Assembly: GCF_002482385.1 (NCBI RefSeq)
Contig: NZ_DLFW01000036.1
Span: 22,534 to 86,533 of the forward strand
Origin: Dysgonomonas sp. UBA7710
GTDB taxonomy: Bacteria > Bacteroidota > Bacteroidia > Bacteroidales > Dysgonomonadaceae
Reading direction: 5' to 3'
Length of the DNA stretch: 64,000 bases
Shown in pieces: positions 37,701 to 45,928 of the stretch (position 1 is the first letter of the stretch; each line of letters opens with the position of its first letter). A model generated the notes under the pieces. It made no database searches and was not told the origin of the DNA. It saw nothing but the letters and a program-made list of their open reading frames with translations. Position numbers and translations under genes: made by a program.

Positions 37701-37719
37701 AAAATAAACGTTTTAACAT
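34708..37719 (-). CDS. SusC/RagA-like TonB-dependent outer-membrane transporter (PUL1)
   Basis: A 1003-aa protein. The signal peptide (ends NIFAQ) is followed by a carboxypeptidase-regulatory-like domain at about residues 25-100 (ISGVVTDSSTGEALIGVTVVETGT), the TonB box/plug (LDEVVVVGYTSMKKREVLGAV; VRVRGTGSINSSNDPLYIIDGI; IENISVLKDASSAAIYGSRANNGVVLVTTKKG) and a 22-strand barrel ending SKSFTFGVNITF. It imports the PUL1 glycan with SusD. The start at 37719 gives the signal peptide; longer in-frame starts overlap the preceding gene. Confidence 0.96.
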   Translation of the reverse strand: MLKRLFFTCFLLFAFANIFAQEVKTISGVVTDSSTGEALIGVTVVETGTPNGTVTDIDGKFTLNIKGDKITVSYVGFNAQEITVSKSTEMNVRLVPNTELDEVVVVGYTSMKKREVLGAVTKVNSKELTQVPAPGVSEALQGRVAGVQVTSATGAPGAGVTVRVRGTGSINSSNDPLYIIDGIPSENGLNSIVPSDIENISVLKDASSAAIYGSRANNGVVLVTTKKGQNGKVKVAYNGQFGVQTHGSLPKMVNTNEYIDIYNVAAKNDERTLIEGALVKDFANINHLDEIFRTALLNVHELSVSGGKDKFDYLASFSYYNQEGIIKNSDYEKFSGRVNLNYKAANWLKLGLNVNGGKAKTHVVPSSGDGYGSNEGGSVVRYAYMRNPAIPTYDANGNYVDLPSEYFGQAEYNSFFGDGYNPVGLANMTDRVRDEDTFLGKFNVEAKLPYNIVWNTNFGIDYRKSDYNINNKTWGTNNRINNPSSLLGQNNESLGWTLNSVFNTVQTFNDVHTLNAMAGAEAIRYNGTDKNTSSSVNGDTFYSSDWAYSLLSFFGKVDYNYNYKYYLSALIRQDGSSRFTEENRWGTFYSVSAGWDIHEEDFMKSIKAINLLKLRAGWGAVGNQNIALYAYTDKYTPYANYPFGGNPSVGYIQSQLGNDKLKWETSNQFNLGLDMAFAKGEYGFSVDYYNKKSSDMLVRAPLPPSIGNASPYWVNAGKVLNEGVDVELYVRKQYKDMGFSASLNWGYLHNEVLALDAPIQAGRVDNGVFAKYIEKGYSIGSFYLYQMDGIFQNEEEIVKSAYQGANVKPGDVKYKDLNNDGVIDEKDRGHVGSSIPKQTLGLNLQGNYKNWDLSIFFQGAFGHDIYHQMANETEGFFRGFSVSKDMYDNYWRGEGTSNEYPRPSWSAKSNNVIASTRFLEDASYLRLKNIQLGYTFPIKSKYISSLRAFGSATNLLTFTGYKGLDPEMTVSSNSAGEGDMANGIDWGTYPVSKSFTFGVNITF

Positions 37720-37750
37720 GGTTTTATTTATTATTGGTTTGTGAGATTTA

Positions 37751-39487
37751 TTATTTGTATGCAATAGTGTATTTGCCATCTGCAACTACTTTATTATTAT
37801 CTGTAGTCAGTCTTGTTCCGGCAGGAAGTTCTACTATAATACGCGCATCACCGGCAGGCATTTCGAACGTGCCGTCAGACGATACATTTTTGGCGACATA
37901 TTCTTTACTTATAATATCGAAGAGGTCTACAATACCCTTTGCCGAATATTTTACCGATTTACTTTCTTTATGAGGATTGTAATACAAATAAACAGGATAG
38001 TGACGCTCAGCGTAGAAATCCGTCGCATTACAATTCAATTGAAGGATACCCTCGACATTTGTCTCCTTTATTATAGCTCCGAAAATACCCATCGGCGAGG
38101 AACTATATACGCTGAACATACTTGCCGGAGGATTCCCTTTCGCCCATTTTGGGCCATCGCCCAAAGCTACCGGAGTCTTTCCTTTGAGTGAAACCTTGCC
38201 GTAATCGTCTACACGGCGCAGTCCCTCGTAAGAAATGTTATCGTTCGTAATACTCTTCATTTCAGGGTCCCACTGATGTTCATCATCAATTTCCATCGGG
38301 AAGAACAGACGGCACGCGTTTGCATTGTTGAGCATCCATTTGCCGACCGCCTTAGCATATTGCGGTTCATACTTTACCATAGATACGAAAGGCCACGCCG
38401 GCTTTATACTATTCATCAGGAAGGCATAGCCTCCACCGTCGATAATACTGCCCTGGAGTCCATTAACTTCATAGTCGCCCCATTTGCCCACAATAATGCC
38501 CCAGCCATTACGTCCTTCGGGGTTCTTACAGCCGTCGAAAGTCCAATCGAGTAACTTTTGTACATCGTAATTTGTACCCTCTGTCGCATTCAGATATGCA
38601 GCAGCATATACTCCCAATGGCAACAGTATTTCATAGAAACGGCTTTCTTTCTGAGAGAGTAATGCTTCTGTCGCGCTCTTGGCATGGGCCAGATAACGGG
38701 GATCACTAAACTTATTATAGGCACAAAGCAATACATAAGCATGTCCGCCCGCTGCATCCTGTTGCAATGGTATGTGATTCACCATTCCGCGCATCCGTGC
38801 ATAGTCGAAGTATGAATAATCGTAGTTCCCGGCCAAAACAGAGTCTGCTTTAACAAACTGCTCAGCAATAGAGCGTTGTATCTGCTCGGCTCCGTCTACA
38901 TCTGGGAATACATCGCAAACTGCATAGTACAGCGCATTCGGAAACACATCATACCACCAGTCGCGCCCATATCCGCCGCCAAGCATACCTACTTCGGGCG
39001 TTGTATTATTCATCACTATATTCCACCCGTTATCTTTGTTGAAATAGTTCTGAACCATTTTTACATAGTTATATCCATCCTGATTCGTTTTATCTATCCC
39101 TACCAGCCCCGCTCCTAAAAGCGCAGCCAATGAGTTCAGACTCTCATGGAATTCCCCGTTATTGGCATTTTTACCCTGACGGACATCTTTTACGGCTGTG
39201 TATAATCCGAATGTAGGTTGATCTATGTTCCTGCGGTTATCATCGAGCCATATCATCGAGCCTACTTCACTCTTATTGTTCCAGTCGAAAACGAAGCTGT
39301 CAAAAGCCTTGGCCTTCGCTTCCCAATCCAACATTTTATAAGAGCCGGGCATATCGGGCATAGAATCGACCCGTGCAATCGAGACCTGCTCTACCTTGCT
39401 CCCGTATGAAATGTTCTTTTCGGAACAAGCCATAGATAGTAAGAGTACCAGACAAATTAAAAGTGTTTTAACTTTGCTCATTTTCAT
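37751..39487 (-). CDS. Unrecognised lipoprotein of PUL1, possible alpha/alpha-barrel enzyme (578 aa)
   Basis: I do not recognise this family. A lipobox (LLSMAC, cysteine at residue 21) makes it an envelope lipoprotein. Long helical stretches with repeated aromatic and glycine turns suggest an (alpha/alpha) toroid like many lyases and glycosidases. Examples are GYNYVKMVQNYFN, GGYGRDWWYDVFPNALYYAVCDVFPD, QDAAGGHAYVLLCAYNKF and YFDYARMRGMVNHI. The C-terminal 100 residues look like a beta-sandwich. It starts 20 nt inside the MFS gene. It is the only protein of PUL1 outside the cytoplasm that could plausibly cleave the glycan. Confidence 0.7.
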   Translation of the reverse strand: MKMSKVKTLLICLVLLLSMACSEKNISYGSKVEQVSIARVDSMPDMPGSYKMLDWEAKAKAFDSFVFDWNNKSEVGSMIWLDDNRRNIDQPTFGLYTAVKDVRQGKNANNGEFHESLNSLAALLGAGLVGIDKTNQDGYNYVKMVQNYFNKDNGWNIVMNNTTPEVGMLGGGYGRDWWYDVFPNALYYAVCDVFPDVDGAEQIQRSIAEQFVKADSVLAGNYDYSYFDYARMRGMVNHIPLQQDAAGGHAYVLLCAYNKFSDPRYLAHAKSATEALLSQKESRFYEILLPLGVYAAAYLNATEGTNYDVQKLLDWTFDGCKNPEGRNGWGIIVGKWGDYEVNGLQGSIIDGGGYAFLMNSIKPAWPFVSMVKYEPQYAKAVGKWMLNNANACRLFFPMEIDDEHQWDPEMKSITNDNISYEGLRRVDDYGKVSLKGKTPVALGDGPKWAKGNPPASMFSVYSSSPMGIFGAIIKETNVEGILQLNCNATDFYAERHYPVYLYYNPHKESKSVKYSAKGIVDLFDIISKEYVAKNVSSDGTFEMPAGDARIIVELPAGTRLTTDNNKVVADGKYTIAYK

Positions 39488-40730
39488 TTATAGTATTCGT
39501 TTGTTTAATAATGTTCTTTGCTAAAGGATAAGCTATCAACTGGATAGCTCCCACCAGAATAAGGGCGTATTTCAGAGCGAAATCTTCCGAAACTCCGAAG
39601 GCCAGTATAATAAACAGGATCAATCCGGCTGCCCGTCCGATAAATAAGCCAAATTCGTGACTAAGGATATAAGTATACTCGTTTCGTCTCTCTATCTTCA
39701 CAACGGCATCTATTGTCTGCATCATAATAGGAAAGTAAGCCAAATCGAATAATGGCTGGAAAATCACTTTACACAATACAAAAACAATCACACCTGTAGC
39801 TGTAAACAAAATCCCATTGAATAAGGTTCCTGCAAAGAATATAATTAACCCTGCCACAAATATTTTCAGTCTGTCTTTAGGTTGAGCTATACGTCCCAGA
39901 ACATAGACAAGAATTGCCGTTAATGCTCCACTAATTCCCTGTATAAGGCCTAGTGCCCCCTCGTCACCTACAAGTTTAAGTACCAGAATTGCCGGAGCTG
40001 TAACCAGAAAGCCCTGAACCATGCCTTTCAGAGACGACAGGACTAACATCTTGCGCCAGAGAAGGCAAAAGCGGAAGTATATAAAATCTTTCTGTACGGG
40101 ATTGGTAAATTTTCCTTTCCACAGTACAATACACGCGATAACCGTCAATATGATGACACCAATGGTTACCAGCTGGTAAGCCAGATTTATATTCACCACC
40201 ATGCCAAACAATTCTTTACCGTCTATCTGACTCAGGAAAGCTCCTATCACCAGAGGAACGCTAATGGAAGCGATGGAGAAGAAGAATGATTCCAGTCCGA
40301 AGAAATAATTACGATTGTTGTCCGTTGTATTATTCAGAGTCAGCAGATACCTGTTTGTCCAGAAAAAACCTGACGCGGCACCCATTGCAAATCCTGCTAT
40401 CCCCAGTTCTACAAAACCAAGCGATTTGACAGACATCATTGCAAACATTGATAACCCGCTTACCAGAATCCCCCCCGCATACAATGTCTTAACATTAACA
40501 AAGCGAAGCAAGTATCCGTTCAGGAATGAGGTTGCCACTATCCCTATATACATGAACAGTTGGTAGAACGCGACCGATATGGGGTCGCTGGTATTGCGCA
40601 TAACATAGGCCCCCACAAATATTTCCACTACAGGGAGAACCAATGCATAGAGCATATTAGTCATCAGCAAGGTGCGCATATTCGGCTCTTGCTGTTTAAA
40701 GAACATATATTCTTTTTTCAGTTTATTCAT
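39468..40730 (-). CDS. MFS family transporter (PUL1)
   Basis: A 420-aa inner-membrane protein with about 12 hydrophobic spans. The central loop carries basic residues near 205-230. Placed between GH130 and the envelope proteins, it most likely carries the released oligosaccharide from periplasm to cytoplasm. The family assignment is from topology and general MFS pattern (for example GFAMGAASGFFWTNRYLL in the first half); it does not identify the sugar. It overlaps the following gene by 20 nt and follows GH130 by 21 nt. Confidence 0.85.
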   Translation of the reverse strand: MNKLKKEYMFFKQQEPNMRTLLMTNMLYALVLPVVEIFVGAYVMRNTSDPISVAFYQLFMYIGIVATSFLNGYLLRFVNVKTLYAGGILVSGLSMFAMMSVKSLGFVELGIAGFAMGAASGFFWTNRYLLTLNNTTDNNRNYFFGLESFFFSIASISVPLVIGAFLSQIDGKELFGMVVNINLAYQLVTIGVIILTVIACIVLWKGKFTNPVQKDFIYFRFCLLWRKMLVLSSLKGMVQGFLVTAPAILVLKLVGDEGALGLIQGISGALTAILVYVLGRIAQPKDRLKIFVAGLIIFFAGTLFNGILFTATGVIVFVLCKVIFQPLFDLAYFPIMMQTIDAVVKIERRNEYTYILSHEFGLFIGRAAGLILFIILAFGVSEDFALKYALILVGAIQLIAYPLAKNIIKQTNTINENEQS

Positions 40731-40751
40731 TTCAGATTTTTAACCGGTTAC

Positions 40752-41804
40752 TTATTTTAATGTATTAAGGATTTCTGCTATCGAAAACTCGGCTCCGCAA
40801 ATAACTTCATCACTCGCGCCATAATACATTTTTATCGTATCGCCGTCTACCAGATGTCCGTTTGTAAATACCACATTACCGAAAAATCCGGTTTGCTCGT
40901 ATGCTGCGATTGGCTCCATAATAGGCTCTATACTACGTGCCAGAACTTTAGACGGATCATTCAGGTCCAGCAAGAGAGCACCAAGGCAATAACGGTGATT
41001 GAAATCGGCCCCGTGATATATCTCCAGCCATCCTGCCTCCGTTCTGATAGGCGCTGCTCCTGCTCCTATACGGGCACAATCCCACATGCCGTCACGTGTG
41101 GTCGCAATACATTTGTGGTTACCCCAATGGAGACAGTCCGGCGATTCGGCTACCCAGATATAGTTTCCTCCCAATTCGGGACTGCTGGGACGATGCAATG
41201 CAAAATATTTTCCATTTATCGTTTCTTCGAACAACGCACAATCTTTATTATGCGGAGGGAATATCATGCCATGACGTGTATAGTCCTTCCAGTTCCGGGT
41301 ATGTATAAGCCCTACTCCTACTGCTACAGGCGACACTTCGGTAAAAGTTAAGAAAAAACCGTCTTTTGTCGTAGCCACCCTGCAATCCTCAATACCAAAT
41401 GACTCCAGCTCTCCTTCTCCAAAAATGGGAGGATATTCGCTCTCCTCTTTGAAGTGAATCCCGTCTTCGCTGGAAACCAGTCTAAGGTATGACATTGTTG
41501 TCAGGTAATTCTTACCTTCGTATCCTATCACGCGCGGGTCGGATGCATCCAGTTTAGGATCTTTAGCGTCAAAAGACAGAACTTCTATTTTACCAGCTTT
41601 GTTATATACAGGGAAACTGATGATTCCTTCTTTTTGGGTAGGGCGCTCGGCCACACGTAGCAGCAGCCAGATTTTTCCATCAAATCTGAAAACACCCGGA
41701 TTCAGGAGGCAGGTTATTTCCATACCTTCGATTCCCGGTTTCAGGTCTGAAGGTTTTAATAATGGGTTTTGAGAAAATCTTTTTGCGATATCCATATTTT
41801 TCAT
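40752..41804 (-). CDS. GH130 family enzyme (beta-mannoside phosphorylase or mannosidase)
   Basis: A 350-aa five-bladed propeller. Family landmarks are NPGVFRFDGKIWLLLRVAERP (27-55), GIEDCRV with the catalytic aspartate D140, LHRP (203-206), ARIGAGAAPIRT (244-255) and YHGAD (263-267). Characterised GH130 members are phosphorylases acting on beta-mannosides, or beta-1,2-mannosidases. Which applies here cannot be told safely by eye. There is no signal peptide, so it acts in the cytoplasm on imported oligosaccharide. It is the first gene of the leftward PUL1 operon, divergent from HTCS1. Confidence 0.9.
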   Translation of the reverse strand: MKNMDIAKRFSQNPLLKPSDLKPGIEGMEITCLLNPGVFRFDGKIWLLLRVAERPTQKEGIISFPVYNKAGKIEVLSFDAKDPKLDASDPRVIGYEGKNYLTTMSYLRLVSSEDGIHFKEESEYPPIFGEGELESFGIEDCRVATTKDGFFLTFTEVSPVAVGVGLIHTRNWKDYTRHGMIFPPHNKDCALFEETINGKYFALHRPSSPELGGNYIWVAESPDCLHWGNHKCIATTRDGMWDCARIGAGAAPIRTEAGWLEIYHGADFNHRYCLGALLLDLNDPSKVLARSIEPIMEPIAAYEQTGFFGNVVFTNGHLVDGDTIKMYYGASDEVICGAEFSIAEILNTLK

Positions 41805-41841
41805 GATTAATAATTAGTATCTTACAATTCCGAATTCGCAA

Positions 41842-41849
41842 CAAATCTA
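41842..41849 (-). promoter_or_regulatory. PUL1 promoter, -7 box (leftward)
   Basis: On the minus strand the sequence reads TAGATTTG, an exact TAnnTTTG match, with transcript start expected near 41835 and a leader of about 30 nt before GH130. No TTTG -33 element is present at the usual distance, which suits an activator-dependent promoter. Confidence 0.5.
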
Positions 41850-41869
41850 TAAACCCGCATCTGGAAAGA

Positions 41870-41908
41870 GGTATACTATATTCTCAAAAGGGTATACACA
41901 TGCTATAC
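41870..41908 (-). promoter_or_regulatory. Helically phased GTATACC repeats, candidate HTCS1 operator
   Basis: On the minus strand: GTATAGC (41908-41902), GTATACC (41897-41891) and GTATACC (41876-41870). Start-to-start distances are 11 and 21 bp, i.e. about one and two helical turns. The block begins about 20 bp upstream of the leftward -7 box, the usual place for an AraC-type activator. Confidence 0.5.
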
Positions 41909-41945
41909 AACATATTTCGTTTAAATTTGCGATTCGATATGCTGA

Positions 41946-41953
41946 TATCTTTG
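41946..41953 (+). promoter_or_regulatory. HTCS1 promoter, -7 box
   Basis: TATCTTTG is an exact TAnnTTTG match ending only 4 nt before the HTCS1 ATG (41958). A TTTG at 41926-41929 is a possible -33 element, although 16 nt is short. If this is the promoter, the message would be leaderless or nearly so. Confidence 0.4.
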
Positions 41954-41957
41954 TAAT

Positions 41958-44900
41958 ATGAATTTATTCAAAACCACATATTCCATTATCTCCGGTATTA
42001 TATTCTGTTTCTTTATAATACCTGCGATTGCTTATTCCCAGAATACAGTTAAACAACTGTCGAATACCGACGGGCTGTCCAATAATTCTGTAAACTGTAT
42101 TTTCGAAGATTCGGAACAAACAATATGGATAGGCACATGGGACGGCCTCAACTCGTATAACGGGAGAGATTTTAAAACCTATCGTTACAACCGGAATAAC
42201 AAATCCTCGATAAGCAATAATGTAATCCGGCAAATTCTGGAGTCAGACCCAAACTATCTCTGGATAGCAACAGATTATGGCGTGAACAGGTGGAATAAAC
42301 AGTCTCAGGGATTTACAAATTATTTTCTAGGGACAGAACATCAGATACCGAAGCAAGAGAGGTCTTTTCTCATTGGAATTACTTCCCGGAAAGATATCAT
42401 ATGTTATGTAAAGCAGCAAGGACTATTCCGTTTCGATACCGGGCAGCAGACGTTTATCCCGGTAAACCATTCCCTGATTGACGGTACTGTCAAAACCTTT
42501 GCGATTGATAGAAATGATAATATATATTTCTTATATGAAAACGGAAAACTGCATCAGTCTAAATTATTATATCAGGATAAAGAGATTACATTATCCCAAC
42601 CCAGATACTTAGAGCAGGAAAAGCCTGTATCCAACATATTTATGCTACATAATAATATGCTGGTACTGAATTATCCGGGATATCTGAAAATAATAGATGA
42701 CAAGAATCTTTATCCGAGTACCATTGACTTTGACAAGAACAAGACTATCTCTCAGGTTGTGTATTATAAGGATAACTTATTGATAAGTTATTACGAAGGA
42801 GGCTGTGAAACCTATAATCTGAATACGAAAGTATATCAGCCAATACAAAGTATTTCTCCCAGAATATCTATATTCTCGCTTTTTTCAGGCAGTCAGGATA
42901 TACTTTGGATAGGAACAGACGGGCAAGGCATACTTAAGGTATATGAGTATGACTCTCCGTTCAAAACAGTTTATACGAACCATCCGGTAAGAAGCTTTTG
43001 TCAGTATAACCGGAATGAAATATTAGTGGGAACGAAGGGAGACGGGGTCAAGATATTAGAAAAGGAAACAGGGAAATTATCCGACTTCTTAAATATCAAT
43101 TCGGGATTAATATCAAATTCTGTATATACAATAAAAAAGAACCAATCGGGAGACATATTCATCGGTACTGAAGGTGAAGGTATCAACATATTATCGAAAG
43201 ATAAGCAATTGTACAGATTAAATATTCCGGCAAAGTATCCTGCCTTTAGAGCAGTTTACAGCATCCATTTTACAAGTAATGACTCGTTGTTATGGCTAGG
43301 AACATCCGGCTACGGACTGATAAAAATAGCATTGACTAAAAGAGCAAACCAATATGAAGTACAGGATATAGAACAATATACATCTGCCGACAAACATAAT
43401 TCCCTTAATAACAATGTCATATACTCAATAACTTCGGGAGTGGATAAAAACCAGTTATGGCTGGGCACGCGTGGAGGAGGCATAAGCCGGTTTAATATAG
43501 AAGATAAATCATTTGAACGGATAGAAGATATAGATAATAATCTTTCCCTGACAAACAATGACGTTCTTTCCCTGACAAGGGATACAGAAAGTCTGTGGAT
43601 TGGCACAAGCTATGGACTTAACCGCCTTGGATTGAACAATAATCTATCAGGAATACGGGAATATACAGAAAGGGAAGGACTGGCCAACAATACAATACAC
43701 GGTATCCTTGAGGATGAAACAGGAGGTATATGGATCAGTACCAATCAGGGTATTTCCCATATTAATCTATCAGACCATAGTATTACAAACTATTCATCGA
43801 AGGACGGACTTCAGAATGATGAATTCTCTGACGGAGCCTATTATAAAGATGAAGAAAAGATTCTCTATTTTGGAGGGGTGAACGGGTTCAATTATTTCAA
43901 TCCGGAAAAGATACACTTGAGAGACTTTAACCCATCTATTGGCCTGAGTAATCTTAGGATATTCAACACAGCGCAGAATATCAATGAACGCATAAATGAT
44001 AATACTCTAAAACTGGCATATGACGAAGCATATGTAACATTTTCATTCATTGCACGCGACTTTATAAACAACGAAAATTGTGAGTATGACTATCGGTTGC
44101 TCAACTTTTCGGATGAATGGATAAACAACGGCAACAATCCTAATATTGTATTCACAAAATTACCTCCCGGAGAATACCAGCTGGAAGTAAAAGTAACAAA
44201 CGGAGACAGGGTATGGGGTGATAATATATATACTTTAAGTATAGATGTGGCATATCCGTGGTGGCTGAGTACAGTTGCTTTTATTATATACACCATACTG
44301 GCCCTTATTATCGTGTATATAGCATATTCCGTAATAAGAAACAGGATAAGACTCAACAGGCAATTACTGCTCGAACATATCGAAAAGCAGAACCAGCAAA
44401 AAATGCACGAGTCGAAACTTAATTTCTTCACGAATGTCGCTCACGAATTCTTTACTCCGCTCACCCTTATATACGGACCTGCGCAGCATTTGCTCGAAAA
44501 AGCGGACCTTGACGGATATACAAAACGGTATATACAGATAATAAAAAACAATGCCGACAAGATGCAAAAACTGATCAACGAACTGATGGAATTCCGGAAA
44601 GTAGAATCGGGACATACACCTCTGCACCCGGAAAGCATTGATATAAAACTTTTAATAGAATATATCACGGATAACTATACGGAGATAGCGCAGGAAAACA
44701 AAATAGAATTCAAGGTAGAAACGGATGGTATAACATCCATTATTACCGATCGTAATTCATTGGAAAAAATTATATTCAATCTTATTTCGAATGCCTTTAA
44801 ATATACCCCGGCGAACGGCTTCATACTTATCAGTGTCACGCAAAGTAATAATCTGCATATAAAGATCAAGAATTCAGGGAAGGGACTAACGGACAGACAA

Positions 44901-45926
44901 ATGTCCGAAGTGTTTAACCGTTTCAAAATTCTGGAAACATCCAAGTTACAGAATTCGACAAGTACAGGTATCGGATTAGGACTGACAAAAAGCCTGACCG
45001 AAATGCTCGGCGGGGAAATCAGTGTATCAAGCAAACTGGGAGAATACGTCATGTTCGAGATAAATATTCCTCCAATGAAATCCAATCAGCTTATTTCTTC
45101 CATAGACAGCCAAAATGATGAGGAAATAACTATAAGTCCGCAGATCTTTGATAAAAAAGACATCTCGATTTTGATTGTCGAAGACGAAAAGAATATACGG
45201 GAACTGCTCAAAGATATATTAAGCCCCTACTATAATGTTAGTGAGGCCGGAGACGGGGAAGAGGCTTTGTCTATGATTGAGATGAATATGCCCGACATAA
45301 TATTAAGTGATGTACTGATGCCGAATATGGATGGAATGGGACTTATAGATAAACTCAAATCCGATCCGAAGACGGCGCATATACCGATTATAAATGTATC
45401 GGCGAAAAGCTCGGTGGAAGACCATATCAATGCTTATCAACATGGAGCGGATCTATATATTACCAAGCCTTTCCATCCGCGTCATGTACTTACTACCGTG
45501 CAAAACCTGGTAAATAAACGCTCCGTACTGAAAGACTTCTTCAATTCGAGCCTTTCGTCAATTACTGTAAAAGACGGCATAACAATTCATCAGGACGACG
45601 AACGATTATTACAGGAAATAGTATCATTCATTGAGAAAAACATGGACGACGAATCTTTAAATCCGAGTGTAATAGCTGATGCGTTAGGCCTGAGTAAAGC
45701 AACATTATACAGGAAATTAAAGGATACAGCTGATAAGACCCCCAGTGAATTTGTAAGAACAATCCGGCTCAATTACGCATCACAGCTTTTAATAACTACG
45801 AAGCTGACCGTATCTGAAATCATGTTCAAATCAGGGTTTACTAACAAGTCATATTTCTACAGGGAATTCTCGAAGCAATATGACATGTCACCAAAAGAAT
45901 ACAGGCTATCCAAGACTAAAGAATAG
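41958..45926 (+). CDS. Hybrid two-component system regulator HTCS1 (1322 aa)
   Basis: A one-protein sensor-regulator that detects a PUL oligosaccharide in the periplasm and activates transcription. In order: signal peptide (1-27), two beta-propellers built of Reg_prop repeats (D-x-x-IWIGT-x-x-GL pattern), a Y_Y_Y domain (about 670-765), membrane span (about 770-795), HisKA with histidine near 829, HATPase (about 910-1040, TGIGLGLTKSL), receiver domain with phospho-accepting Asp near 1118 (SDVLMPNMDG), and a C-terminal AraC-type DNA-binding domain (about 1225-1320). The H-box reads HEFFTPL instead of the usual HE-x-R/K-TP. Divergent from PUL1, so PUL1 is its likely target. Confidence 0.94.
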   Translation: MNLFKTTYSIISGIIFCFFIIPAIAYSQNTVKQLSNTDGLSNNSVNCIFEDSEQTIWIGTWDGLNSYNGRDFKTYRYNRNNKSSISNNVIRQILESDPNYLWIATDYGVNRWNKQSQGFTNYFLGTEHQIPKQERSFLIGITSRKDIICYVKQQGLFRFDTGQQTFIPVNHSLIDGTVKTFAIDRNDNIYFLYENGKLHQSKLLYQDKEITLSQPRYLEQEKPVSNIFMLHNNMLVLNYPGYLKIIDDKNLYPSTIDFDKNKTISQVVYYKDNLLISYYEGGCETYNLNTKVYQPIQSISPRISIFSLFSGSQDILWIGTDGQGILKVYEYDSPFKTVYTNHPVRSFCQYNRNEILVGTKGDGVKILEKETGKLSDFLNINSGLISNSVYTIKKNQSGDIFIGTEGEGINILSKDKQLYRLNIPAKYPAFRAVYSIHFTSNDSLLWLGTSGYGLIKIALTKRANQYEVQDIEQYTSADKHNSLNNNVIYSITSGVDKNQLWLGTRGGGISRFNIEDKSFERIEDIDNNLSLTNNDVLSLTRDTESLWIGTSYGLNRLGLNNNLSGIREYTEREGLANNTIHGILEDETGGIWISTNQGISHINLSDHSITNYSSKDGLQNDEFSDGAYYKDEEKILYFGGVNGFNYFNPEKIHLRDFNPSIGLSNLRIFNTAQNINERINDNTLKLAYDEAYVTFSFIARDFINNENCEYDYRLLNFSDEWINNGNNPNIVFTKLPPGEYQLEVKVTNGDRVWGDNIYTLSIDVAYPWWLSTVAFIIYTILALIIVYIAYSVIRNRIRLNRQLLLEHIEKQNQQKMHESKLNFFTNVAHEFFTPLTLIYGPAQHLLEKADLDGYTKRYIQIIKNNADKMQKLINELMEFRKVESGHTPLHPESIDIKLLIEYITDNYTEIAQENKIEFKVETDGITSIITDRNSLEKIIFNLISNAFKYTPANGFILISVTQSNNLHIKIKNSGKGLTDRQMSEVFNRFKILETSKLQNSTSTGIGLGLTKSLTEMLGGEISVSSKLGEYVMFEINIPPMKSNQLISSIDSQNDEEITISPQIFDKKDISILIVEDEKNIRELLKDILSPYYNVSEAGDGEEALSMIEMNMPDIILSDVLMPNMDGMGLIDKLKSDPKTAHIPIINVSAKSSVEDHINAYQHGADLYITKPFHPRHVLTTVQNLVNKRSVLKDFFNSSLSSITVKDGITIHQDDERLLQEIVSFIEKNMDDESLNPSVIADALGLSKATLYRKLKDTADKTPSEFVRTIRLNYASQLLITTKLTVSEIMFKSGFTNKSYFYREFSKQYDMSPKEYRLSKTKE

Positions 45927-45928
45927 CA

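Noticed and set aside
37720..37785. Upstream extension of the PUL1 SusC
   Set aside because: It overlaps the preceding gene and would place residues before an obvious signal peptide.
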